The notes below the pieces were generated by a model. That model ran no database searches and was not told the DNA's origin. It saw only the letters and a program-made list of their open reading frames with translations. Shown in pieces: positions 6,788-12,919 of a DNA stretch of 12,919 nt; positions within the stretch are counted from its first letter, which is position 1; every line of letters starts with the position of its first letter. A program made the position numbers and the translations under genes. Location: positions 1-12,919 of the forward strand of contig CAVHFU010000036.1 of assembly GCA_963635575.1 (NCBI GenBank), given 5' to 3'. This DNA is from RGIG9151 sp963635575 (GTDB lineage Bacteria; Bacillota; Clostridia; TANB77; RGIG9151).

Positions 6788-7017
6788 AATGCGTTGACGA
6801 AGAGAGTAGGTATAATTTTATGTATAGAGAGCTGATGAAGATGGAAATTCGGCAGATAAATTATATTGAAGTTCGCTTCACGAGCAGCAAGGGTGATATG
6901 TAGTTCTTGCCGTATTCCTGCGTTACAAGGATTAAAAGTGAGTAAAGATATTTACTAAGTGGGATGGTACCGCGGAAGATATAGGCTTTCGTTCCTTTGT
7001 GGAACGAAAGCTTTTTT
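6788..7017 (+). ncRNA. T-box riboswitch sensing tRNA-Phe
   Basis: T-box leaders bind uncharged cognate tRNA and then favour an antiterminator. The conserved parts appear in order. Stem I opens GAAGAGAGTAGG (6799-6810) and has the distal AGAGAG motif at 6827-6832. The specifier codon is TTC (6872-6874, Phe), followed by G and by CTTC (6876-6879), which pairs back to GAAG 6799-6802. A II/IIA-B region contains GCGTTA (6920-6925). Stem III is AGTAAA/TTTACT (6941-6946 with 6951-6956). The T-box sequence GGGATGGTACCGCG (6961-6974) contains TGGT (6965-6968), which pairs with the ACCA end of tRNA-Phe. The terminator described separately completes it. Codon and discriminator pairing both agree with the downstream pheST genes. 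Confidence 0.93.
6985..7017 (+). terminator. T-box attenuator terminator
   Basis: A perfect 11-bp stem, GCTTTCGTTCC (6985-6995) with GGAACGAAAGC (7001-7011), has a 5-base loop and is followed by six T residues (7012-7017). It is the default terminator of the pheS T-box. Binding of uncharged tRNA-Phe would instead stabilise the antiterminator around 6961-6975. Confidence 0.93.
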
Positions 7018-7058
7018 GTTTCACGCGAAACATATACGGAAAGTAAGGAGGATATAAA

Positions 7059-8078
7059 ATGCTGAAAGACACATTATTACAAATGAAAAAGGAAGTAATA
7101 GAAAAAATTAATACTGCAAAAAGTGTTGATATTGTTGAACAATTAAGAGTTGAGTTTTTGGGGAAAAAGGGTAAAATAACGGATATCCTTAAGGGATTAA
7201 AAGATTTATCAGTTGAAGAAAAAAAAGAAATCGGAAAGCTTGCTAATGACGTAAAATCAGAGCTTGAGTCAAAAATTGAAAAGGCAGTTAAAATTATAAG
7301 TGAGAAAGAAATAGAAGAAAAACTGTCAAAAGAAAATTTTGATATAACTTTCCCTGGAAAAGAAATTGAAAAAGGAAGTTTGCATCCTATAACTATTGTT
7401 CAAAAAAGAGCAGAAGAAATATTTAAGGGAATGGGCTTTATGATTGCTGATGGACCCGAAATTGAAACTGATTATTTTAACTTTGAAGTTTTAAATATTC
7501 CTAAAGATCATCCGGCAAGAGACATGCAAGACACTTATTATTTAAACACAGGTAATGTTTTAAGAACACAAACATCTGCATGTCAAGGAAGGTTTATGCA
7601 AAAAGTAAAACCACCATTTAGAATGATCGCACCCGGGAGATGCTTTAGAAATGAAGCGATGGACGCAAGTCACGAAAACACATTCTTTCAATTAGAAGGA
7701 ATGATGGTTGATAAAGATTTATCTATAGCCAACTTGGTATATATAATGAAAACTTTGCTTACCGAAATCTTAGAAAGAGATGTTGAGGTAAGATTAAGAC
7801 CTGGCTTCTTCCCGTTTGTAGAACCAGGATTTGAACTAGATATAAACTGCCAAATTTGTGGTGGAAAAGGATGTCCAACTTGTAAACATGCAGGGTGGAT
7901 AGAATTACTTCCTTGCGGAATGGTTCACCCAAATGTATTAAGAGCTGGTGGAATTGATCCGGAAGAATACAAAGGATTTGCTTTTGGTGTAGGATTAACA
8001 AGACTTGCTATGATGAAATATGGAATTAAAGATATAAGAGAATTAAACAGTGGCGATTTAAGATTTTTAAGAAAGTAG
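7059..8078 (+). CDS. pheS: Phenylalanyl-tRNA synthetase alpha subunit
   Basis: PheS is the catalytic subunit of the (alpha-beta)2 class II enzyme that charges tRNA-Phe. The 339-residue protein has an N-terminal tRNA-binding coiled coil (about 1-95, rich in Lys/Glu). The class II core follows, with motif 2 around PGRCFRNEAMDASHENTFFQ (192-211) and motif 3 GFAFGVGLTRLAMM (306-319, Arg315). A cysteine cluster Cys264-X2-Cys267-X4-Cys272-X2-Cys275 could bind zinc and occurs in many bacterial PheS proteins. The wording at motif 3 differs from the Bacillus/E. coli type (FGMGxxRxxML), pointing to a separate bacterial subtype. An AAGGAGG site at 7045-7051 precedes the ATG. Expression is set by the T-box just upstream. 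pheT follows after 8 bases. Confidence 0.96.
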   Translation: MLKDTLLQMKKEVIEKINTAKSVDIVEQLRVEFLGKKGKITDILKGLKDLSVEEKKEIGKLANDVKSELESKIEKAVKIISEKEIEEKLSKENFDITFPGKEIEKGSLHPITIVQKRAEEIFKGMGFMIADGPEIETDYFNFEVLNIPKDHPARDMQDTYYLNTGNVLRTQTSACQGRFMQKVKPPFRMIAPGRCFRNEAMDASHENTFFQLEGMMVDKDLSIANLVYIMKTLLTEILERDVEVRLRPGFFPFVEPGFELDINCQICGGKGCPTCKHAGWIELLPCGMVHPNVLRAGGIDPEEYKGFAFGVGLTRLAMMKYGIKDIRELNSGDLRFLRK

Positions 8079-8086
8079 GGATATAG

Positions 8087-10453
8087 ATGAAAATTTCAAT
8101 GAATTGGATAAATGACTATGTAGATATTTCAGGATTGGATATGAATGAACTAGCACACAGTTTTACTATGTCAACGGCAGAAATAGAAGAAGTTGAATTT
8201 GTTGGAAGAGATATAGGAAATGTCGTTGCAGGTAAGATTTTAACTTGTGAATCAATTCCTGAATCTAAAAAACTTCATAAGCTTACTGTTGATATAGGTG
8301 ATGGTGTGGTTCAATGTATGTGCGGAGCACCAAACGCAAAAGAAGGAATTATAGTTCCATTTGCAAAGATTGGCGGCAAGGTTAGTGGAATGGAAATAGG
8401 ACAAGCAAAACTTGCAGGTTATGACAGCTTTGGAATGTGCTGTTCAGGAAAAGAATTAGGGATAAGTGATGACCATTCCGGTCTTATGGTTTTTGATGAA
8501 AATACAAAGGTAGGAACGGACATAAAAGAAATTCTTCCGATAGAAGATGTTATTTGGGAAGTAGATAATAAGTCTATTACAAATAGACCTGATTTATGGG
8601 GACATTATGGAATAGCAAGAGAAATTGCTGCTATTACAGGAAGAGAATTAAGAAAAATGCCGGTAGCAGATTTAAGTAAGTATAATGATTTACCTAAAAT
8701 TCCTGTAGAAATACAAGATGATAGATGTACAAGATATGCTTGTATGGTGTTTGATAATGTAACGCGTCCTTGTTCAACATATGAAATGCAAGTTAGACTT
8801 TTCTATTGTGGAATGAGAGCAATAAGCTTTTTAGTAGACTTAACAAACTATATAATGCTTGATGTTGGACAACCTATGCATGCATTTGAAAGAGAAGGAA
8901 TAGAAAAAATAGTAGTTCGTGCAAGTAGAGGCGAAAAGTTTACTACACTAGATGATGTTGAAAGAGAAGTTGGAAGTGAAACGTTATTCATATGTAATAA
9001 CGACGAACCAATTGCATTAGCCGGAATTATGGGTGGAAGAGATTCAGAAGTAACAGAAAAAACAAAATCTATTATTTTGGAATCAGCAAACTTCGATGCC
9101 GGAACAATAAGAAGAAATGCTGCAAAACTTGGTATGAGAACAGAAACTAGTGCAAGATATGAAAAGACATTAGATAGTCAATATGTAATTGATGCATTAG
9201 AAAGATTTGTTTATTTACTTACAAGAGATGACAAAACTGCTTCTGTTACAGGCGGACTTACAGATACTATAAGAAAGCCTCAAAAAGAAGTAGAAATAAA
9301 AATAACAAAGAGTTATATTGACGGATATATCGGACAAGAATTGCCACTTGAAAAAATGGTAAGCATCCTAGAATCATTAAAGTTTGGAGTAAAAGTAGAA
9401 GGGGAGGAGCTAACAATAAAAGTTCCTACATTTAGAGCTTCAAAAGATATTAGTATAAAGGCTGATATTGTGGAAGAAGTGGCAAGAATTTATGGATTTG
9501 ATAATATTATTCCTATGCCTACAAAAGTTCCACTTTCTGCATTAGTTGTAAATAAAGAAAGAGAAACAGAACATGAAATAAAGAAAATTTTAGCTTATTC
9601 ATTTGGCTTGTCAGAAGTTCAAAGTTATTTATGGTACGATAATAAATTTAATGTTGAGGCTGGAATTGGTAATTTAGAGGGGATAAAGTTACTTAGTCCA
9701 AGTGCACCGGAACTTGCTGATATAAGACAAGAAATGGCACCTACACTACTAAAGTTTGCAAATGAAAACAGAAAGAATTTTAGTGAGTTCGGAATTTTCG
9801 ATATTGGTAGTGTTGCACCAATAAAGAATGGCGAATTTAAAGAAAATAAGCAACTTGGAATTTTGATTGCAAGTAAAAAAGAGAGTGAAAATGATTTATT
9901 TTACAAAGCAAAGGGTATAGTAAATAATGTATTAAAGATAACAAAAAATGTTGAATTATCATATAAAGTTAGTGAAGAAAAGAAAAATTGGATGAATCCT
10001 GTAAAAACAGCAAAGATTATGTATGAGAATACAGACCTTGGCTATATAACAGTACTTCATCCAAAGATAAAGAACAACATAGATAAAAAGCTAAACATTG
10101 TTATTGTAGAAATTAATTTATTTAAATTATATGCAATTAATGAAGTTGAGCCAAAATATGAAGCAGTTTCAAAATATCCTGAAGTAAGTTTTGACTTGAG
10201 TTTACTCGTAGATAGCAATAAGGATTTTGAGAGTGTGGAAAAAGATTTAAATAATTTTGAAAGTCCTATTATAGTTAAAACAAAATTTGTCGATTTATAT
10301 ACTGGAGTGGGATTGCCAGAAAACAAGAAGAGTATGACGTTTACCTTCGTATGGTGTGCGCAAGACCACACGTTGACGGGTGAAGAAGTAGAAGCAGAAA
10401 AAGTAAAATTATTAGATTATTTAAGTAGCAAAGGATATACCAGTAGATATTAA
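8087..10453 (+). CDS. pheT: Phenylalanyl-tRNA synthetase beta subunit
   Basis: PheT binds tRNA-Phe and edits mischarged Tyr-tRNA-Phe. The 788-residue chain shows the expected order. An N-terminal segment is followed by an EMAP/OB tRNA-binding fold (about 43-150), then the B3/B4 editing domain (about 210-380) with GQPMHAFE (261-268), ALAGIMGG (310-317) and LESANF (331-336). The B5 domain covers about 400-470, then comes a catalytic-like core, and the C-terminal FDX-ACB anticodon-binding domain (about 694-788) ends TLTGEEVEA...GYTSRY. The variant EVDNKSITNRPDLWGHYG (158-175) replaces the commoner DVTPNRPD wording and matches the divergent PheS type. The weak ribosome binding site AGGG overlaps the pheS stop codon, suggesting translational coupling. 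Length is normal. Confidence 0.96.
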   Translation: MKISMNWINDYVDISGLDMNELAHSFTMSTAEIEEVEFVGRDIGNVVAGKILTCESIPESKKLHKLTVDIGDGVVQCMCGAPNAKEGIIVPFAKIGGKVSGMEIGQAKLAGYDSFGMCCSGKELGISDDHSGLMVFDENTKVGTDIKEILPIEDVIWEVDNKSITNRPDLWGHYGIAREIAAITGRELRKMPVADLSKYNDLPKIPVEIQDDRCTRYACMVFDNVTRPCSTYEMQVRLFYCGMRAISFLVDLTNYIMLDVGQPMHAFEREGIEKIVVRASRGEKFTTLDDVEREVGSETLFICNNDEPIALAGIMGGRDSEVTEKTKSIILESANFDAGTIRRNAAKLGMRTETSARYEKTLDSQYVIDALERFVYLLTRDDKTASVTGGLTDTIRKPQKEVEIKITKSYIDGYIGQELPLEKMVSILESLKFGVKVEGEELTIKVPTFRASKDISIKADIVEEVARIYGFDNIIPMPTKVPLSALVVNKERETEHEIKKILAYSFGLSEVQSYLWYDNKFNVEAGIGNLEGIKLLSPSAPELADIRQEMAPTLLKFANENRKNFSEFGIFDIGSVAPIKNGEFKENKQLGILIASKKESENDLFYKAKGIVNNVLKITKNVELSYKVSEEKKNWMNPVKTAKIMYENTDLGYITVLHPKIKNNIDKKLNIVIVEINLFKLYAINEVEPKYEAVSKYPEVSFDLSLLVDSNKDFESVEKDLNNFESPIIVKTKFVDLYTGVGLPENKKSMTFTFVWCAQDHTLTGEEVEAEKVKLLDYLSSKGYTSRY

Positions 10454-10483
10454 TCCACCTGATGAAGATGGGAGAGATTTAAT

Positions 10484-11803
10484 ATGGGAATATCTATCAA
10501 TACGGAATATGTGGAGGATTTTATAAGCAAGATACAATTAGCATCATTAAAAAAGAAAGTAGAATCTTGTCATGAAATGCTTCATAATAAGACAGGTGAA
10601 GGAGCTGATTTTACAGGCTGGGTTGATTTGCCTGTAAATTACGATAAAGAAGAATTTGAGAGAATAAAAGTTGCGGCAGACAAGATAAGAAGGCAAGCGG
10701 ATGTTCTTATAGTTATAGGAATTGGCGGTTCTTATTTAGGAGCAAAGTCTGTTATAGAAATGTTTAAAGATCCATTTAGAAGAACAACAAAAACAGAAGT
10801 TATTTTCTTGGGACAAAATATAAGTGCTGAGTATATGAGTTCTTTATTACATTATATAGTAGATAAAGATGTGGCAGTGAATGTTATATCAAAATCAGGC
10901 ACAACCACTGAACCGGCAATTGCTTTTAGAATTATAAAAGATTTTATGGAACGTAAGTATGGAAAAGAATATGCGAAAACAAGAATATATGTGACAACGG
11001 ATAAAGAAAAAGGTGCAATGAGATTACTTGCAAGTACGGAAGGATATGAGACTTTTGTAATTCCAGACGATATTGGTGGAAGATATTCAGTTTTAACACC
11101 TGTTGGATTACTTCCGATAGCAGTAGCAGAAATTGATATTGATGCCTTAATGGAAGGTGCAGCTCTAGCTCGTGAGAAGTATTCTGTAAAGGAAGATAAT
11201 GATTGCTATAAATATGCTGTGTATAGAAATGCTTTATATAAAATAGGTAAGAAGATAGAAATTTTAGTTAACTATGAACCGTGTATGCACTATTTTACAG
11301 AATGGTGGAAACAATTATACGGTGAAAGTGAAGGAAAAGACAAAAAAGGAATATTCCCGGCAGGCGTGGATTTTACAACCGATTTACACTCAATGGGTCA
11401 ATATATTCAAGATGGACGTAGAGATTTATTTGAGACAGTAATAAAAATTAACAAACAAAGAAGCGATATTGTAGTAAAAGAAGACCCCATGGATTTGGAC
11501 GGCCTAAACTATCTTGCCGGAAAAAGTATGAATGAAATTAATGAAAAAGCATTGATTGGAACTGTTATCGCACATTATGACGGAAATGCGCCTAGTATTA
11601 TCTTAGAAATAGATGAAATAAACGAAAGAAATATAGGAGAATTAATATACTTTTTTGAAAAAGCATGTGGAATAAGTGGATATCTTTTAGGAGTTAATCC
11701 ATTTAATCAGCCGGGAGTAGAGGAATATAAGAAAAACATGTTTGCTTTGCTTGGAAAACCTGGGTATGAGGAGAAACAAAAAGAAATAATGTCAAAAATG
11801 TAA
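10484..11803 (+). CDS. pgi: Glucose-6-phosphate isomerase
   Basis: Pgi interconverts glucose-6-phosphate and fructose-6-phosphate in glycolysis and gluconeogenesis. The 439-residue length fits the shorter Firmicutes type. Visible motifs are IGIGGSYLGAKSV (78-90), the phosphate-binding SKSGTTTEPA (136-145), the signature DIGGRYSVLTPVG (196-208, Arg200), ESEGKDKKGIFP (281-292) with the catalytic Glu281 region, DLHSMGQ with His302, and NPFNQPGVEEYKKNMFALLG (405-424) with the active-site lysine. A GGGAG site at 10470-10474 precedes the ATG. It starts 30 bases after pheT with no terminator or convincing promoter between them, so it may belong to the T-box-controlled transcript. No clear terminator follows it. 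Confidence 0.96.
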   Translation: MGISINTEYVEDFISKIQLASLKKKVESCHEMLHNKTGEGADFTGWVDLPVNYDKEEFERIKVAADKIRRQADVLIVIGIGGSYLGAKSVIEMFKDPFRRTTKTEVIFLGQNISAEYMSSLLHYIVDKDVAVNVISKSGTTTEPAIAFRIIKDFMERKYGKEYAKTRIYVTTDKEKGAMRLLASTEGYETFVIPDDIGGRYSVLTPVGLLPIAVAEIDIDALMEGAALAREKYSVKEDNDCYKYAVYRNALYKIGKKIEILVNYEPCMHYFTEWWKQLYGESEGKDKKGIFPAGVDFTTDLHSMGQYIQDGRRDLFETVIKINKQRSDIVVKEDPMDLDGLNYLAGKSMNEINEKALIGTVIAHYDGNAPSIILEIDEINERNIGELIYFFEKACGISGYLLGVNPFNQPGVEEYKKNMFALLGKPGYEEKQKEIMSKM

Positions 11804-11833
11804 ATAATGCAAAAAACTGTAATTACAAAATTT

Positions 11834-11864
11834 GACAGAAATATAGAATGCATTTGTCGAATAT
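11834..11864 (+). promoter_or_regulatory. Weak sigma-H-like promoter candidate for spo0A
   Basis: GTCGAATAT (11856-11864) fits the sigma-H -10 pattern RNNGAATWW in full. GACAGAAAT (11834-11842), 13 bp upstream, fits the -35 pattern RNAGGAWWW at seven of nine places. Sigma-H transcription of spo0A is established in Bacillus subtilis. The -10 element overlaps the first 0A box, which would let Spo0A~P act on it. The central -35 bases are wrong, so this stays tentative. Confidence 0.3.
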
Positions 11865-11871
11865 TGGCGAA
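11853..11871 (+). promoter_or_regulatory. Two tandem 0A boxes (Spo0A-binding sites)
   Basis: The Spo0A consensus TGNCGAA occurs twice in the same orientation, as TGTCGAA (11855-11861, inside a full TTTGTCGAA) and TGGCGAA (11865-11871). They are exactly 10 bp apart, one helical turn, so two Spo0A monomers could bind the same face. They lie in the spo0A upstream region, about 60 bp ahead of the sigma-A promoter, which suggests autoregulation of spo0A as known in Bacillus and some clostridia. Confidence 0.7.
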
Positions 11872-11920
11872 ATATAGATATAAAGAGTATAAAAATGCGT
11901 AAAGTTAGTCCATTATTCTG

Positions 11921-11949
11921 TTGAAAACTATAATGTATGATAATATAAT
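11921..11949 (+). promoter_or_regulatory. Sigma-A promoter for spo0A
   Basis: TTGAAA (11921-11926) and TATAAT (11944-11949) are separated by 17 bp, giving a start near 11956 and a leader of about 72 bases. This is the best promoter in the pgi-spo0A gap. The 0A boxes lie upstream, in a place suited to activation or to control of an earlier promoter. Confidence 0.7.
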
Positions 11950-12027
11950 TAACTCTGCTAGCACCAAAATGATACACCAAATTTACAAAAGCTTATTTTA
12001 ATAAACAAACGAAAAGGAGGAAATGGA

Positions 12028-12837
12028 ATGAGAGTATTGATTTGTGATGATAATGTGAGCTTTACCAATTTAGTTAAGGACTTTATGTTATCACAATCAG
12101 ATTTTGAAGAGGTTGAGTGTGCATATAGCGGAAAAGAAGCGGTGGATAAGATTTTTAGTTGGAAACCCGATATGGTGTTATTGGATTTAATAATGCCTGA
12201 ATTAGACGGGTTAGGCGTACTTGAGAAAGTGATAGCAAGCGGAATGGATAAAATGCCAATTGTTATTTTGCAATCAGCCATATCTCAAGAAATTGTCGTA
12301 AAGGAAGCTTTAGAACTTGGTGCGTATTGTTTTATTTTAAAGCCATACGACTTGAATTTCTTAATAGATCGAATGAGAAATGCTTATGCAGATGAAAATG
12401 GGATAGTATCTGCATCATCATATACTGTAAAAGAAATACCATATATAAATGCTCCTAAAACGAATACTAGGTTGGATGCAGAAATTGAAGTTACAAATTT
12501 AATGCATAAAGTAGGTATACCGGCTAATATAAGTGGGCATCAGTATTTAAGAGAAGCCATTTTAATGGTTATTGAAGATAGAGGATTAATAACAGGAATA
12601 ACGAAAGAACTGTATCCGGATGTGGCAAAGAAGTACAACACAACATCAGTCAAAGTTGAAAGAGCAATACGCCATGCGATCGAAGTGTCTTGGGGAAGAG
12701 GTAGACTAGATTTACTGGAAAAGACTTTTGGATATACAATAAATCCTGAGCGCGGGAAGCCAACAAATAGTGAATTTATAGCGATGGTAGCCGATAAAAT
12801 CAGGATGGAATTAAGAATACCTACTAATGTGAAATAA
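12028..12837 (+). CDS. spo0A: Sporulation master response regulator Spo0A
   Basis: Spo0A is the phosphorylation-activated transcription factor that starts sporulation and controls many stationary-phase genes. The 269 residues contain a receiver domain (1-120) with the acidic pocket Asp7-Asp8, phospho-acceptor Asp53 (LLDLIMPELDG), Ser83 and Lys105 (ILKPYD). The C-terminal Spo0A DNA-binding domain (about 152-265) has the near-invariant recognition segment VKVERAIRHAIEVSWGRG (208-225) and KPTNSEFIAMVADKIRME. All key residues are present, so the protein should be functional. AGGAGG at 12015-12020 selects the ATG at 12028 over an out-of-frame ATG at 12023. The usual upstream neighbour spoIVB is absent; pgi is there instead. 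Transcription appears separate, from the promoter region at 11834-11949. Confidence 0.97.
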   Translation: MRVLICDDNVSFTNLVKDFMLSQSDFEEVECAYSGKEAVDKIFSWKPDMVLLDLIMPELDGLGVLEKVIASGMDKMPIVILQSAISQEIVVKEALELGAYCFILKPYDLNFLIDRMRNAYADENGIVSASSYTVKEIPYINAPKTNTRLDAEIEVTNLMHKVGIPANISGHQYLREAILMVIEDRGLITGITKELYPDVAKKYNTTSVKVERAIRHAIEVSWGRGRLDLLEKTFGYTINPERGKPTNSEFIAMVADKIRMELRIPTNVK

Positions 12838-12865
12838 TACTATACATATATTTTTACTATTTCAC
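12829..12865 (+). repeat. Inverted repeat over the spo0A stop codon
   Basis: GTGAAATAATA (12829-12839) pairs with TACTATTTCAC (12855-12865) at ten of eleven positions, leaving a 15-base loop. The left arm contains the last codons and TAA of spo0A. A T-run appears only about 10 bases after the stem, so it is a poor intrinsic terminator, but it may protect the 3' end of the message. Confidence 0.4.
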
Positions 12866-12871
12866 TGTCAA

Positions 12872-12889
12872 TAATTTTTGAAAATGTCC
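12872..12889 (-). repeat. Inverted copy of the left-edge repeat
   Basis: This stretch is the exact reverse complement of 7-24 (GGACATTTTCAAAAATTA). Extending to 12872-12893 versus 3-24 gives 21 of 22 matches. It lies between spo0A and the window end, where no gene is visible (12838-12919). It may be a dispersed intergenic repeat or the edge of an insertion element beyond the window. Confidence 0.5.
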
Positions 12890-12919
12890 TAAAAAAATTC
12901 AAACATTAACGGGAAAATT

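Noticed and set aside
11818..11827. TGTAATTACA palindrome as a pgi terminator
   Set aside because: The stem is short, AT-rich and not followed by a T-run.
11807..11902. 31-codon ORF between pgi and spo0A (begins MQKTVITKFDRN)
   Set aside because: It has no ribosome binding site and runs through the 0A boxes and candidate sigma-H promoter, so the DNA is better explained as a control region.
12872..12900. AT-rich hairpin AATTTTT/AAAAATT near the right edge as a spo0A terminator
   Set aside because: It has no G-C pairs and a long loop, with no T-run after it. It is better treated as part of the edge repeat.

Overview
This is a chromosomal housekeeping region from a low-GC, Gram-positive, endospore-lineage bacterium. 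The evidence is AT-rich DNA with strong AGGAGG ribosome binding sites, a ribosomal protein L27 with the Firmicutes-type cleaved N-terminus next to its protease gene prp, a T-box riboswitch before pheST, and an intact spo0A preceded by 0A boxes. A member of the Clostridia is the best guess. The PheS/PheT subtype and gene content would fit a Lachnospiraceae-like organism, but the sequence alone does not fix the family. Every gene I accept lies on the + strand.

Layout: (1) 1-83 is non-coding, with two tandem 25-bp repeats. (2) 84-1209 is a ribosomal-protein unit: a sigma-A promoter, a structured L21-type leader, rplU, prp and rpmA, closed by an intrinsic terminator. Prp removes the L27 N-terminal extension, so enzyme and substrate are encoded side by side. 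(3) 1221-6604 is a run of closely spaced genes: obg, a membrane-anchored VanW/G5 cell-envelope protein, a GT-C type membrane glycosyltransferase, and a two-module NUDIX protein whose second module has lost the NUDIX box. (4) 6605-7058 is a 454-base gap with a weak palindrome, a possible gene scrap, a sigma-A promoter and a complete tRNA-Phe T-box leader. (5) 7059-11803 holds pheS, pheT and pgi with gaps of 8 and 30 bases, so glucose-6-phosphate isomerase may be transcribed from the T-box promoter. (6) 11804-12027 is the spo0A control region, with two 0A boxes exactly 10 bp apart, a good sigma-A promoter and a weaker sigma-H candidate. (7) 12028-12837 is spo0A. (8) 12838-12919 is non-coding and carries an inverted copy of the repeat seen at the left edge.

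Functionally, the window joins translation (L21, L27, Prp, Obg, PheRS), envelope or glycan work (VanW protein, glycosyltransferase), nucleotide-sugar or nucleotide clean-up (NUDIX), central carbon metabolism (Pgi) and the sporulation master switch. I found no phage, CRISPR array, toxin-antitoxin pair or clearly new system. The items most worth a second look are the degenerate tandem NUDIX protein, the placement of pgi behind a Phe T-box, the spo0A control region and genomic position, the L21 leader that can pair with its own Shine-Dalgarno sequence, and the repeat shared by the two window edges.
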